This document shows, piece after piece, positions 25,621-35,688 of a stretch of DNA of 41,387 nucleotides. The position numbers were made by a program, and so were the translations under genes. The stretch is from assembly GCA_902623005.1 (NCBI GenBank), contig CACNSC010000013.1, positions 1-41,387 on the forward strand, read 5' to 3'. This DNA is from an uncultured Coxiella sp. (GTDB lineage: Bacteria; Pseudomonadota; Gammaproteobacteria; Coxiellales; Coxiellaceae). The notes below the pieces were generated by a model. That model was not told the DNA's origin. It searched no databases and was given only the letters and a program-made list of their open reading frames with translations. Each line of letters begins with the position of its first letter. Positions within the stretch are counted from its first letter, which is position 1.

Positions 25621-27456
25621 TTATGAGCTTGCAGCTTTTGAGTCTTGTGCTAGGCAATGTAATAAATAGTAATCGGTAATTTGCCGTGCGATACGGTCAG
25701 CACCGCCATCGTGTTCAATAACTATCGCAAGTGCAATCTTGGGGTTTTTAACGGGTGCGAAATCAATGAATAGGTGGTTGTTACGTAGCTTCCAAGGCAC
25801 GTTACTTTGCACGTAAACTTCATCTCGGTGATGGCCATAGACTTGGGCGGTTCCAGTTTTTGCAGCAACGCTATAGCTGGGATGACCAAAATAGTGGGCT
25901 GTGCCTTGTGGGTTCGTCACTACCTCTTGCAACGCGTGAATGACTGTGTCCCAGTTCTTAGGATTATTTAGCTGTATGGTTGCGGCGAGCTGGGGTTGGA
26001 CTTGATAAGTTTTTTCAAACTGCTGAATTGTTTTGATGAGGTGTGGGCGGAATTGTTGTCCGTGCATTGCCAAAGTTGCCGTGGCGTTAGCTAGTTGCAA
26101 TGGTGTGACCAGCAGTGAGCCTTGTCCAATGCCGGTGATCACCGTATCTCCAGCATACCAAGACAAAGAGCGGTGGGTTTTTTTCCATTCTGGTGAGGGA
26201 ATGGTACCGGCAAGTTCAGAGGGCAATTCGACGTGTGTTGGTTGGCCAAAACCAAAAGCTTTTAGCGTATGGTCCATGAGGTCAATACCCATTTGAGTCG
26301 ATAACCAGTAAAAGAAGGTATCGCACGATACCATGAGTGCTTTTTCAACATTCACCTTGCCATGACCCTGCGGCTTCCAGTCGCGAAATTTATGCGAGCT
26401 GTTTGGCAGCGCAAACCAACCTGGATCTTTAATGGTGGTGCGCGGTGTGATGATTTGGTTATCAAGCGCAGACACGGCATAAAACGGTTTGATGGTCGAG
26501 CCAGGTGAATAAAGCCCTTGGATGCTCTTGTTGTACAGCGGGTGGTGGGGGTCCTCGAGAAGTTTTTTATACTCGGCGGAGGACATGCCTTGAGAGAATA
26601 AATTACTGTCAAAAGTCGGCGTTGATACCATGGCAAGTATCTCGCCGTTACTGGGGTCAATGGCAACTACAGAGGCAGATAAAGGTCCCAATGTTTTGAT
26701 GATGAAAGTCTGTAATCGACTGTCAAGGGTTAGGGCGATTGCTTGACCGGGTTCAGCGTTGTGTTGGCCCAGGGAATTGACAATTTTACCGTGCGCATTG
26801 ATTTCAATTTGCTCTATGCCGGTTTTACCATGTAAGTTTTTTTCCAGTGATTTCTCTATGCCAGTTTTTCCGATATACGTTGACGCCATATAGTTTTTTT
26901 CAGGTAGCAGTTTGAGGTCATCGCCGTTAATACGACCGACGTATCCGATTACACTACTACCAACAGACTTTAAGGGGTATTCGCGTTGCAGTGATGTTTG
27001 TACCGACACCCCTGGGAAGCGATAAGCATTGACGTAAAACTTATCGATTTGTTTCTCATTTAACTTGCTGGGAATAGGCGCGACATCGTAAGGATGATAT
27101 TGATTTAATCGGCGTTTGAATTGTTGAATGCTATTTTCATCCAAATGCAAGAGCGTTTGTAGGTCGTCCAGCGTTTTTGTCATATCGGTGACTTTGCCCG
27201 GGATCAGGCTCAAGGTGTAGCTCGGGACATTTTTAGCTAACAGGACGCCATTACGGTCGTAAATCAAACCACGCTCTGGTGCTGTTGCCATGATGTTAAG
27301 AAAGTTATGACGAGATAAGGTGGTGAATTGGCGGTGATTGATGATTTGTAAATAAAATAGACGCACAATCAAAATAAATAGCAGCAAGCAGACACAGCCA
27401 ATTAAGGCAAAGTATCGACGTTGAAAATCTGGCTGGTTGGTGTGATGTTTGATCAT
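25621..27456 (-). CDS. mrdA: Penicillin-binding protein 2 (elongation transpeptidase)
   Basis: This 611-residue class B PBP is anchored by one N-terminal membrane helix (about 17-38). The dimerisation domain includes APERGLIYDRNG and YIGKTGIEK. The transpeptidase motifs are SxxK at S320-TIK323 (SPGSTIKPF), a serine in the SCD motif (VSCDTFF) and KTG at 533 (KTGTAQVYG). It crosslinks lateral-wall peptidoglycan together with RodA. It follows rlmH by 50 bases in the rsfS-rlmH-mrdA operon and is the usual target of mecillinam. Confidence 0.95.
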   Translation of the reverse strand: MIKHHTNQPDFQRRYFALIGCVCLLLFILIVRLFYLQIINHRQFTTLSRHNFLNIMATAPERGLIYDRNGVLLAKNVPSYTLSLIPGKVTDMTKTLDDLQTLLHLDENSIQQFKRRLNQYHPYDVAPIPSKLNEKQIDKFYVNAYRFPGVSVQTSLQREYPLKSVGSSVIGYVGRINGDDLKLLPEKNYMASTYIGKTGIEKSLEKNLHGKTGIEQIEINAHGKIVNSLGQHNAEPGQAIALTLDSRLQTFIIKTLGPLSASVVAIDPSNGEILAMVSTPTFDSNLFSQGMSSAEYKKLLEDPHHPLYNKSIQGLYSPGSTIKPFYAVSALDNQIITPRTTIKDPGWFALPNSSHKFRDWKPQGHGKVNVEKALMVSCDTFFYWLSTQMGIDLMDHTLKAFGFGQPTHVELPSELAGTIPSPEWKKTHRSLSWYAGDTVITGIGQGSLLVTPLQLANATATLAMHGQQFRPHLIKTIQQFEKTYQVQPQLAATIQLNNPKNWDTVIHALQEVVTNPQGTAHYFGHPSYSVAAKTGTAQVYGHHRDEVYVQSNVPWKLRNNHLFIDFAPVKNPKIALAIVIEHDGGADRIARQITDYYLLHCLAQDSKAASS

Positions 27457-27506
27457 TTAGTAATGCAGCATTGCATGTCATTTTTTCGCTAACTTATCAC
27501 GTTTTG

Positions 27507-27974
27507 CTATTTATGATAAGGATGGTTTTGTAGAATACTCCAGGCGCGATACAGTTGTTCAGCCATGACCACTTTGACTAGAGGATGCGGTAAGGTTAGG
27601 GCAGACAGAGACCATTGTACTTGCGAGCGTTGTAAACATTCCGTCGATAAGCCTTCAGGGCCACCAATTAAGATGCTAATGTCTTGATGGTCATCGTGCC
27701 ACTCCAGGAGTTTGGCAGAGAGTTTTTGCGTTGTGATCGATTGCCCCAAGCGATCAAGTGCAATCAAACAGTTATGCCGAGGAACTGCTCGCAATAAACG
27801 CTCACCTTCTTCTTTAAGAATATCATCCGTATTGAGGTGCTGTTTACGTTTGATCGCTGGCACGCTGATCAGTCGCAGATCATAATCAGCAGGTAGTCTT
27901 TTCTGGTAGGTTTCGTAACCTTGATTCACCCATTGTGGCGGCGAGTTCTCAATCGCAATCAGATGGATCTTCAT
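27507..27974 (-). CDS. rlmH: 23S rRNA pseudouridine-1915 N3-methyltransferase
   Basis: This 155-residue SPOUT methyltransferase modifies pseudouridine 1915 of 23S rRNA in assembled 70S ribosomes. The trefoil-knot SAM site is seen as LIALDRLGQ, ISILIGGPEGLS and the C-terminal LPHPLVKVVMAEQLYRAWSI, all diagnostic of the family. Length is the same as in E. coli. It begins 6 bases after rsfS in an operon with the PBP2 gene, the common gammaproteobacterial order. Confidence 0.95.
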   Translation of the reverse strand: MKIHLIAIENSPPQWVNQGYETYQKRLPADYDLRLISVPAIKRKQHLNTDDILKEEGERLLRAVPRHNCLIALDRLGQSITTQKLSAKLLEWHDDHQDISILIGGPEGLSTECLQRSQVQWSLSALTLPHPLVKVVMAEQLYRAWSILQNHPYHK

Positions 27975-27980
27975 GGTAAA

Positions 27981-28343
27981 CTAGTTTTGTTGTTGGCGTG
28001 ATGTCTCTGTCATGTTCCAGAGTTTTTCAATGCTGTAAAACTCACGGGTTTCAGCCAACATGATATGGACAACCACATCGACGAAGTCAATCAGAATCCA
28101 AGCACTGTCATCATCGCCTTCGGTGCTGAGTGCCTGCTCACCTTGTTGCTTAGCAAGCACGCTAACTTTCTCTGCCAGCGTTAGTGCGTGACGCTTGGAG
28201 GTGGATGTGCAAACCACAATGCTGTCAGTGACATCGGTTAAGTGAGTAACATCAAAAGACCGGATGTCGATGGCTTTGTTATCTTCGAGTGCGGTGATGA
28301 CAAGTTGATGTAGGGCTTTGGAGGAGAGTTTGTTAGCGTCCAT
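27981..28343 (-). CDS. rsfS: Ribosomal silencing factor RsfS
   Basis: The start is ATG 28343 (MDANKLS), with GGAACC in front; the frame is open further upstream but that part has no family likeness. The 120-residue protein binds L14 on the 50S subunit and blocks subunit joining when nutrients are short. Recognisable parts are DVTHLTDVTDSIVVCTSTSKR, written here in pieces as DVTHLTDVTD and SIVVCTSTS, and WILIDFVDVVVHIM. It is the first gene of rsfS-rlmH-mrdA. The usual nadD upstream is absent; a divergent gene starts at 28508. Confidence 0.92.
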   Translation of the reverse strand: MDANKLSSKALHQLVITALEDNKAIDIRSFDVTHLTDVTDSIVVCTSTSKRHALTLAEKVSVLAKQQGEQALSTEGDDDSAWILIDFVDVVVHIMLAETREFYSIEKLWNMTETSRQQQN

Positions 28344-28507
28344 AAAGGTTCCGTTTGAGGTGGTGTCAAAAGATGCGCATGTTAGCGAAAAACCCCAGCT
28401 ATAGCAACGCACACTGTGATGCTCGCTGAGGGTATTGAGACTCAATGGTGATTTGAAACTATTCAGGTATACTAATCGGCAATTTCAAGTTGTTATCAGG
28501 AGGAAGC

Positions 28508-30079
28508 ATGTCCCAGGATCGCGTTGTCATTGAGCACGAGCAGGTATTATCACAATCTCAAGTTTGGCAGGCACAGCGGCAATACTACGACCAGTCGGGT
28601 ATTGATGCCTGGGCTGGCGATGTGCCGTGTTACATTACAACCAATCCGTTTATTGCTTCTCGCTACGCAACGGTTGTAGCGGCTTTTATCGACGACTGGC
28701 GTAAAGCCAATCCCAGTCAACCGTTACAACCGTTTTATTGCGTCGAAATTGGTGCCGGGCACGGTCAATTTGGTTTTTATTTCCTGAAGAAATTACAAGA
28801 GATCATGCGCTCAAAAGGCGAAGAGCAGTTACCCGTTTGTTATCTGATGACAGATTTCACGGCTAGCAACATTGACTTTTGGAACAAGCATCCGGCACTG
28901 ACCGACTTTATTGAACAAGGTGTACTCGACTTTGCGCAATTTGATTTTGAAAATGATGATCACTTAAAGCTGATTCATCAGCAACGAACGTTATCAAAAG
29001 GTGATATCGATCAGCCGATGATTGTGTTTGCTAATTACTTGTTTGACTCTATCGTTACCGACGTATTCAAAGTTAACCAGGGTCAGTTAGAGGAAACTTG
29101 TGTATCATTAAGCACCAGCGCAGCCAACATGACAGATCAGGGCCCAAAAGATTGGGAGCAAGTGGATTTTGATTTTACTCAAAAATCCATGTCATCAGAT
29201 TACTATCAACACGATGACTTTGATGCACTGCTAAACAGCTACCGTGATTTGAGTGATGACACTCAATTGCAATTTCCCATTGGTTCGTTAAGAGGGTTGG
29301 AAAACTTGAAGCATTTGGCCAATGGTCAGTTATTACTTTTGAGTTCTGACAAAGGTTATGTCAGCCGTGAAGAAATTGATGGCCTTGAGGCACCAGAGTT
29401 TGCCATTCACGGTAGTTTTTCCCTAATGGTTAATTTTCACGCCTTGGGTGAGTACTGCAAAAGCCAGCAAGGTGATTGCCAGATTCCTTTCTCTATCGAT
29501 GGCTTTGTTACAGGGCTGTTCTTAATGGGTATGACATTGCCTGAGTTGCCGCTGACTCAACTAGCTCAAGACGCCAACATCATGGCATTTGGCCCGGCAG
29601 AGTTTTTCTGTTTTTACGAGCACATGGAGCCCATCATTGAGAAGCAGTCGCTTAAAACAATCTCGGCCTACCTCTCTTTATCGCGTTGGGATCCTTATAT
29701 CTACGAGCAAGTCAGCGAGCGTATCAATGAGTTGGTTGAGGATGCTGATGCCGATCTGGTGCAGTACCTGACAGAGCATCTCCCAAAAGTTGCCGAGCAG
29801 TTTTATTTTCTACCTGATAGCCATGATATTTTGTTTGATCTGGCGGTTTACTTTCATGAGGCAGAGGACTTCCACCAGGCCATCGTTTATTACGAGCAGT
29901 CCTCGCGTTACTTTGATCCCACCTATGCGCTACATTTTAACTGGGGTTACAGTTTGTATCACGCTGGTTATATTGAAGATGCTTTGCGTCACTTCCAGTC
30001 ATCTTTGGAGTTTGAAGCAGACGATCCAGATGCTAAGGAGTGGGTACAGCGCGTTACTGCCGAGTTACAGCCGGTTTAA
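28508..30079 (+). CDS. Putative SAM-dependent methyltransferase with C-terminal TPR repeats
   Basis: I chose ATG 28508 (MSQDR) because AGGAGG stands 7 bases before it. The 523-residue protein is cytosolic. Motif I VEIGAGHGQFGF (about 77-88) and a following CYLMTDFTASNIDFW suggest a class I methyltransferase that resembles the MidA/NDUFAF7 arrangement, but with low certainty. The last 80 residues contain two TPR-like repeats (EDFHQAIVYYEQSSRYFDP and YSLYHAGYIEDALRHFQSSL). Substrate unknown. The rhomboid gene follows 19 bases later, so the two are probably co-transcribed. Confidence 0.65.
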   Translation: MSQDRVVIEHEQVLSQSQVWQAQRQYYDQSGIDAWAGDVPCYITTNPFIASRYATVVAAFIDDWRKANPSQPLQPFYCVEIGAGHGQFGFYFLKKLQEIMRSKGEEQLPVCYLMTDFTASNIDFWNKHPALTDFIEQGVLDFAQFDFENDDHLKLIHQQRTLSKGDIDQPMIVFANYLFDSIVTDVFKVNQGQLEETCVSLSTSAANMTDQGPKDWEQVDFDFTQKSMSSDYYQHDDFDALLNSYRDLSDDTQLQFPIGSLRGLENLKHLANGQLLLLSSDKGYVSREEIDGLEAPEFAIHGSFSLMVNFHALGEYCKSQQGDCQIPFSIDGFVTGLFLMGMTLPELPLTQLAQDANIMAFGPAEFFCFYEHMEPIIEKQSLKTISAYLSLSRWDPYIYEQVSERINELVEDADADLVQYLTEHLPKVAEQFYFLPDSHDILFDLAVYFHEAEDFHQAIVYYEQSSRYFDPTYALHFNWGYSLYHAGYIEDALRHFQSSLEFEADDPDAKEWVQRVTAELQPV

Positions 30080-30098
30080 GCGGTTTTAAGGTTGTTTT

Positions 30099-30923
30099 AT
30101 GCGTTTTGTTGGGGCATTGCCGGCTAAAAAGTCAGTTAAAACTTTTGCGCGTTATTTGCTGTCGCTTGATATTGAGTCACGAGTTGTCGCACAAGATGGT
30201 CAATATGAACTCTGGCTGATTAAAGATGATCGGTTAGAGTGGGTGCGTACAGAGTGGCAGCAATTCCTTGCTCAACCCGACGACGCTAAGTTTCACGTTA
30301 AAGTAAAACTTAAGCCCAACAATGACCGTGCCCTAAAGGCGCATTATCGGAAGTACTTTAAACGTGCTCACGGTAATCAAATTACCATCGCTTTGATCAT
30401 CGTCGCGTCGGTCTGTTATTTGATTCAACGTGCTGTTTGGCCGCCGCTGGTTAATCAGCTGCTCATGGTGGCGCCGGGGCAATCGATTGCGCAATCCTGG
30501 TTGTACAGTCCTTGGCGTCTAATGAGTCCCGTATTGCTGCATTTTAGTTTGTTTCATTTGTTGTTTAACATTTATTGGTTGTATGAGCTGGGTAGTTTAA
30601 TCGAGGAAAAAGAAACACGCTTTTTTTATGTGATGTTACTGATCGGTGCTGCAATTTTAGGTAATGGGCTGCAGCTCTTAGTGGTTGGACCAAACTTCGG
30701 TGGGTTGTCAGGCGTGGTGTATGGGTTGTTTGCTTTTTTATGGTTCTTGTCCAAGTATCGACCATGGGCGGGTTATTACATTCGCTCTGACATTGCCTAT
30801 TGGATGATTGGATGGTTGATTCTGGGCTTTACTGGTTTCCTGGGGCCAATCGCGAATTGGGGTCATCTGGGTGGCTTCATTGCTGGGGTGCTATTGGCTA
30901 TGTATAAAACGCGACGACGTTAA
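30099..30923 (+). CDS. Rhomboid intramembrane serine protease, GlpG-like
   Basis: This 274-residue inner-membrane protease begins with a cytosolic domain of about 85 residues like that of GlpG (MRFVGALPAKKSVKTFARYL), then six membrane helices. Catalytic residues are intact: nucleophile S204 in GGLSGVVYG and base H256 in NWGHLGGFIAG. The HxxxN oxyanion helix is FHLLFNIYWLYELG. It cleaves membrane segments of substrate proteins within the bilayer. It follows the methyltransferase-TPR gene by 19 bases. The name glpG is possible, but the glycerol-gene context of E. coli is absent. Confidence 0.9.
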   Translation: MRFVGALPAKKSVKTFARYLLSLDIESRVVAQDGQYELWLIKDDRLEWVRTEWQQFLAQPDDAKFHVKVKLKPNNDRALKAHYRKYFKRAHGNQITIALIIVASVCYLIQRAVWPPLVNQLLMVAPGQSIAQSWLYSPWRLMSPVLLHFSLFHLLFNIYWLYELGSLIEEKETRFFYVMLLIGAAILGNGLQLLVVGPNFGGLSGVVYGLFAFLWFLSKYRPWAGYYIRSDIAYWMIGWLILGFTGFLGPIANWGHLGGFIAGVLLAMYKTRRR

Positions 30924-31146
30924 TTCATAGAGTGTTACTTAGTAATTGAATGGTGTGAGAGAAGTTCCAATTTCTGGTGGTTTTTTTAGCACGCATTTAC
31001 AGTTACTCAGCGCAAAATATTTTGTCTAAAAATTAAGCATTTTTACCGGTTTTCTCCGCGATATTCGTCAGTTTTTGCTACTGATATGATGTCGGTTGTG
31101 GTAATCTATACAGCTTTGAAAAAGCGTAATAGCAGAGCACAAACGC

Positions 31147-33699
31147 ATGGACAAACTCGCAAAAGAAATCAATCAAGTCACCATTGAAGATGAGCTGAAA
31201 CAATCGTATTTGGATTACGCCATGAGCGTTATTGTCGGTCGTGCTTTGCCCGATGTGCGTGATGGTTTAAAGCCTGTACACAGGCGTGCTTTGTTTGCAA
31301 TGCACGAACTCAAGAACGATTGGAATAAGCCGTATAAAAAATCGGCAAGGGTTGTCGGTGACGTCATTGGTAAATACCATCCGCACGGCGATACCTCGGT
31401 TTACGATACCATCGTTCGTATGGCGCAACCTTTTAGCTTGCGCTACTTATTGGTTGACGGTCAGGGTAACTTTGGTTCTGTCGATGGCGACTCGCCAGCA
31501 GCCATGCGTTATACCGAAGTTCGCATGACCAAAATGTCACATGCGTTACTTGCCGATCTTGAAAAAGAGACTGTGGATTTTTCTCCCAACTATGATGGTA
31601 CCGAGTTAATTCCAAGTGTCTTGCCGACACGTGTACCTAATCTTTTGATTAATGGCTCATCTGGAATTGCTGTCGGAATGGCGACCAATATTCCACCGCA
31701 TAACCTGGGTGAAACTATCGATGCGACACTGGCGTTGATTGATAATCCTGAGCAGGACATCATGGACTTGATTAAGCTAATGCCAGGCCCAGACTTCCCG
31801 ACTGGCGGCATCATTAATGGCAGAGCAGGGATTTTATCTGCGTACAAAACCGGTCGAGGCCGAATCTATGTGCGCGCTAAAACACACATTGATACGCATG
31901 AGAAAACCGGTCGCTCCGCGATTATTGTGAGCGAGCTGCCTTATCAAGTGAATAAGGCGCGTTTGTTGGAGAAAATTGCTGAGTTGGTTCGCGATAAGAA
32001 AGTTGAGGGCATCAGTGGTTTGCGCGATGAGTCGGACAAGCAGGGTATGCGCATGGTGATTGAGATTAGGCGTGGTGATCAACCTGAAGTAGTGCTCAAT
32101 AATCTTTTTAAACAAACTCAGCTACAGTCGGTGTTTGGTATTAACATGGTTGCATTGAGTGAAGGTCAGCCTAAGTTGCTCAACCTCAAGCAAACCTTAA
32201 TGGCCTTTATTGATCATCGTCGAGAAGTCGTGACTCGACGCACGTTGTTCGACTTGCGTAAGGCCAGAGAGCGCGCACACCTCCTTGAGGGCTTAGGAAT
32301 AGCGCTTGCTAATATCGACGAAGTCATTGCGCTTATCAAAGCCGCGCCTTCACCAGCAGAGGCCAAGCAACAGTTGCTGGCTACCACATGGCCGCTTGGT
32401 TCGGTCGCTGCATTGTTACATAATGCCTCGCCTGCGATCACCAGGCCACAAGATTTGGCCAATGAATTCGGTATGACTGAGCAAGGTTACCGGCTATCGC
32501 CTCAACAAGCTCAAGCGATTTTAGACTTACGTTTGCACCGTCTCACAGGGCTTGAGAAAGATAAAATTCATAATGAATACAATGCATTAATAGAGCTTAT
32601 TATAAGTTTGATTAAGATTTTAGAAGATCCGGATGAATTGCATCGTGTGATCCGTCAAGAGCTTAACGAGGCTAAGTCGCAGTTCGACGATGAGCGTCGC
32701 ACGGTGATTGTTGATACCCAAGAAGACCTCACTGCTGAAGACTTAATTACTGAGGAGCACCTGGTCGTGACTTCCTCTGAGCAAGGCTATATCAAGACCC
32801 AGTCGCTAGACAGTTACCAAGCGCAGCGCCGTGGTGGCCGCGGTAAGGTGGCTACTTCAGTCAAAGAGCAGGATTTTGTGCGTCATGTCATGATCGCGCA
32901 TTCTCACGACACTTTGCTGTGTTTTTCAACACTGGGCAAAGTTTACTGGTTGAAGACCTATCAAATTCCGCAGAGTGGTCGTCAATCTCGTGGCCGTCCG
33001 ATTGTTAATCTTCTGCCGTTGGAACAGGATGAAACGATAACAGCGATTTTACCGGTCAAAACCTTTGAAGAAGATCAATTTGTCGTGATGGCAACCGCGC
33101 AAGGGGTTATCAAAAAAGTCACTTTAACCGAATTTCAACGACCTCGTGCTAACGGTAAAATTGCCTTGGATATTAACGAGGGTGATTGTTTGGTTGGTGT
33201 CGATATCACCGACGGTAAACAAGAGTTGATGCTTATTTCCGATGCTGGAAAAGCTATACGCTTTCATGAGGACCATATTCGTGCGATGGGTCGCAATGCC
33301 CGTGGTGTCCGCGGTATGCAATTAAAGCCCGACCAAAAAGTGATTGCGCTAATCATTGTCGACGAAACACGAGCCTTACTAACCGCCACCGAACATGGTT
33401 ACGGTCAGCGTACATCGCTCAAAGACTACCGTTCAATTGGGCGTGGCGGTCAGGGCGTGATTGCGATACAGGTGAGTGAGCGCAATGGCCGTGTTGTGGC
33501 AGCAACTCAAGTTGCAGAAGAAGATGATGTCTTGTTGATTAGTGATGGCGGCACCATGGTGCGTACTCGCGTGGCAGAGATATCAATACTGGGTCGTAAT
33601 ACTCAAGGTGTGCGCTTAATTCATCTTGCGAATGATGAAAAACTAGTCGGTCTAGAAGCCTGTGTGCTGCTGGACGACATCCAAACAATAGAGAGTTAA
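31147..33699 (+). CDS. gyrA: DNA gyrase subunit A
   Basis: This 850-residue ATP-dependent type II topoisomerase subunit introduces negative supercoils with GyrB. The active-site tyrosine is Y122 in RYTEVRM. The quinolone-determining region reads [13 protein letters not shown], with T83, S84 and D87. The GyrA box QRRGGRGK opens the C-terminal DNA-wrapping beta-pinwheel. It lacks the long acidic tail of the 875-residue E. coli protein, ending in [10 protein letters not shown]. The serC gene starts 6 bases later. Gap 30924-31146 should hold the promoter, but no convincing hexamer pair is visible. Confidence 0.97.
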   Translation: MDKLAKEINQVTIEDELKQSYLDYAMSVIVGRALPDVRDGLKPVHRRALFAMHELKNDWNKPYKKSARVVGDVIGKYHPHGDTSVYDTIVRMAQPFSLRYLLVDGQGNFGSVDGDSPAAMRYTEVRMTKMSHALLADLEKETVDFSPNYDGTELIPSVLPTRVPNLLINGSSGIAVGMATNIPPHNLGETIDATLALIDNPEQDIMDLIKLMPGPDFPTGGIINGRAGILSAYKTGRGRIYVRAKTHIDTHEKTGRSAIIVSELPYQVNKARLLEKIAELVRDKKVEGISGLRDESDKQGMRMVIEIRRGDQPEVVLNNLFKQTQLQSVFGINMVALSEGQPKLLNLKQTLMAFIDHRREVVTRRTLFDLRKARERAHLLEGLGIALANIDEVIALIKAAPSPAEAKQQLLATTWPLGSVAALLHNASPAITRPQDLANEFGMTEQGYRLSPQQAQAILDLRLHRLTGLEKDKIHNEYNALIELIISLIKILEDPDELHRVIRQELNEAKSQFDDERRTVIVDTQEDLTAEDLITEEHLVVTSSEQGYIKTQSLDSYQAQRRGGRGKVATSVKEQDFVRHVMIAHSHDTLLCFSTLGKVYWLKTYQIPQSGRQSRGRPIVNLLPLEQDETITAILPVKTFEEDQFVVMATAQGVIKKVTLTEFQRPRANGKIALDINEGDCLVGVDITDGKQELMLISDAGKAIRFHEDHIRAMGRNARGVRGMQLKPDQKVIALIIVDETRALLTATEHGYGQRTSLKDYRSIGRGGQGVIAIQVSERNGRVVAATQVAEEDDVLLISDGGTMVRTRVAEISILGRNTQGVRLIHLANDEKLVGLEACVLLDDIQTIES

Positions 33700-33705
33700 T
33701 TTTAG

Positions 33706-34806
33706 ATGAATCAGATCATAGACAAAGTGTCTTCACCCAACCGCGCTTTTAATTTTTCAGCAGGTCCTTCCATGCTTCCCGACTCAGTGTTACTGAAAGC
33801 ACAATCTGAGCTCATGGATTATCAGGGCTCGGGCATGTCAATCATGGAAGTATCTCATCGCGGTGGTTTATTTTCTTCTGTTCAACAGCAGCTTGAGGCG
33901 GATTTAACTGAGTTGTTAAATATTCCTAAGGGCTACCGAATAATACTAATGCACGGCGGTAGTCAATCGCAGTTTTCAATGATACCGCTCAACTTTTCTA
34001 ACGGTGTTGGTGCCCCCGTATATATTGAAACCGGTCATTGGGGGCGTATGGCCATTAAAGCTGCTAAGCAGTACGTTGATCCTATTGTTATTCAGCAACT
34101 ACAAACAGTGAGCGCCCCAGCATCGGGTTGGCAGGTTCCAAAAGACGCCGCTTATACCTATTACGTTGATAATGAGACCGTTAATGGTATTGAGTTTGTG
34201 GATCCGGTTAGTGTTGATGGTGTACCAACCATCGTTGATATGTCATCCAACTTTCTCTCGCGACCAATCGATTTGCCAGATTACGGCATGGTATTTGCTT
34301 GTGCGCAAAAAAACCTTGGCATTGCCGGTGTGACTGTTGTGGTGATTTCGGAAGCCTTACTGGATAGAGTACCTATGGCGATCACTCCACCGCTGTATAA
34401 TTACAACGAGGTGTTATCAAAACAATCTGTTCCTAACACGCCTGCCACATTCAGTTGGTACATGATGGCTTTGGTGCTGCAATGGATTAAAGCAGAGGGC
34501 GGTCTTGCGGTGATGGATCAGCGTGCACAGCAACGAGCAGCATTATTATATGACTTTATTGATCAGTCGAGTCTGTACACAGCGGCGGTAGAAAAAGCTT
34601 CACGATCACGTATGAATATAAACTTTTCATTGAATAATCAGGAGCTTGAAAAGCTATTCTTGAATCAGGCTGAGCTGTCGGGTTTGACGCATCTTAAAGG
34701 GCATAAATCGGTGGGCGGCTGCCGAGCGAGCTTATATAACAGCATGCCTATATCTGGTGTTGAGGCTTTGGTGGCTTTCATGCAAGACTTTGAAAGCAGA
34801 GCATGA
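33706..34806 (+). CDS. serC: Phosphoserine aminotransferase
   Basis: This 366-residue PLP enzyme converts 3-phosphohydroxypyruvate to phosphoserine, and works similarly in pyridoxal phosphate synthesis. Visible are FNFSAGPSMLPDSVL near the start, SHRGGLF, HGGSQSQF, the PLP lysine K202 in CAQKNLGIAGV, and HKSVGGCRASLYNSMP near the end. It is spaced 6 bases from gyrA and 80 bases from cmk. The pheA, hisC, tyrA and aroA genes usually found between serC and cmk are missing. Confidence 0.96.
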   Translation: MNQIIDKVSSPNRAFNFSAGPSMLPDSVLLKAQSELMDYQGSGMSIMEVSHRGGLFSSVQQQLEADLTELLNIPKGYRIILMHGGSQSQFSMIPLNFSNGVGAPVYIETGHWGRMAIKAAKQYVDPIVIQQLQTVSAPASGWQVPKDAAYTYYVDNETVNGIEFVDPVSVDGVPTIVDMSSNFLSRPIDLPDYGMVFACAQKNLGIAGVTVVVISEALLDRVPMAITPPLYNYNEVLSKQSVPNTPATFSWYMMALVLQWIKAEGGLAVMDQRAQQRAALLYDFIDQSSLYTAAVEKASRSRMNINFSLNNQELEKLFLNQAELSGLTHLKGHKSVGGCRASLYNSMPISGVEALVAFMQDFESRA

Positions 34807-34886
34807 TAATCGACTTTAGTTGATTGGTTTAATTCAATGATATTTCTCGTATTTTAATACTTTGTATATGCTTATGGAGGCAACAC

Positions 34887-35570
34887 ATGGCAGTACCTGT
34901 AATCACGCTTGATGGATTAAGTGGCAGCGGTAAAGGCACTTACTCAAAGATGATTGCAGCAGCCCTGGGCTGGCATTACCTCGATAGTGGGGCCTTATTT
35001 CGCGCGGTTGCTTGGGCAGTTATGCAGCAGGGTATCGATCTTTCTGAGACAGAAGCAATCAAGCCTTTTCTCGATACTTTAGACATTGCATTAACTCCGA
35101 TGTCAACTAACGAACAGATTCAAGTTCGCTGTAACGGTTGTGATATATCGGCTGAAATTCGTCGTAACGAGGTAAGCGCAATGGCGTCAAAATGCGCTGA
35201 AATTCAATCAGTTAGAGATTATATTTTAATCTTAAATCGAGCATTAAGACAGTCTCCTGGCCTGGTTGCTGATGGACGTGACATGGGCACGGTGGTGTTT
35301 CCTGACGCCACCTTAAAATTTTATCTCGAAGCAGATTTGACGACGCGCGCTCAGCGCCGCCAAGCGCAGTTGAAAGCTAAAGGTATAAGTGTTAACTTGC
35401 GCGAGGTTCAAGAGCAGTTGCATCAACGCGACGTTAGGGATCAGTCTAGATTGATCGCACCCGCCGTGCCTGCTGATGATGTGATCACTGTCTCGTCTGA
35501 GGATAAGACCATCGATCAAGTCTTTGGCGCATTGATGCAGCATATCCAGCTTCGGGTGGATGTCTCTTGA
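34887..35570 (+). CDS. cmk: Cytidylate kinase
   Basis: This 227-residue nucleoside monophosphate kinase makes CDP and dCDP from CMP and dCMP with ATP. It has the P-loop GLSGSGKGTYSKMIAAAL (9-26), HYLDSGALFRA as the CMP-binding start, and VADGRDMGTVVFPDA and RAQRRQAQL in the lid region. GGAGG stands 8 bases before the ATG. It lies directly before rpsA, as in most gammaproteobacteria. Confidence 0.95.
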   Translation: MAVPVITLDGLSGSGKGTYSKMIAAALGWHYLDSGALFRAVAWAVMQQGIDLSETEAIKPFLDTLDIALTPMSTNEQIQVRCNGCDISAEIRRNEVSAMASKCAEIQSVRDYILILNRALRQSPGLVADGRDMGTVVFPDATLKFYLEADLTTRAQRRQAQLKAKGISVNLREVQEQLHQRDVRDQSRLIAPAVPADDVITVSSEDKTIDQVFGALMQHIQLRVDVS

Positions 35571-35579
35571 CAAACGGGC

Positions 35580-35688
35580 GTATCCGTTATGCGGATACAC
35601 ACAATTAACGCTCATGCCTCTAGTGCATGATTAACCGTTCTCAGTGTGATTAGGACTCATCCTTTCCGCTGCGGACAAAAGGATACGA
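35580..35688 (+). promoter_or_regulatory. rpsA leader with three consecutive hairpins
   Basis: Hairpin 1 is GTATCCG/CGGATAC (35580-35598). Hairpin 2 is CATGC/GCATG (35613-35629), extended by TTAA pairs. Hairpin 3 is ATCCTTT with an inner CCGC/GCGG and AAAGGAT (35659-35684), which buries the AAAGGA ribosome site 5 bases before the ATG. In E. coli the rpsA start region also folds into three hairpins and is used for autogenous control by free S1 protein. The same control here is inference from structure. Confidence 0.6.

Noticed and set aside
31381-31410. T83 in the GyrA quinolone region as a resistance mutation
   Set aside because: Threonine at this position is the wild-type residue in several gammaproteobacteria such as Pseudomonas aeruginosa, so resistance cannot be claimed.
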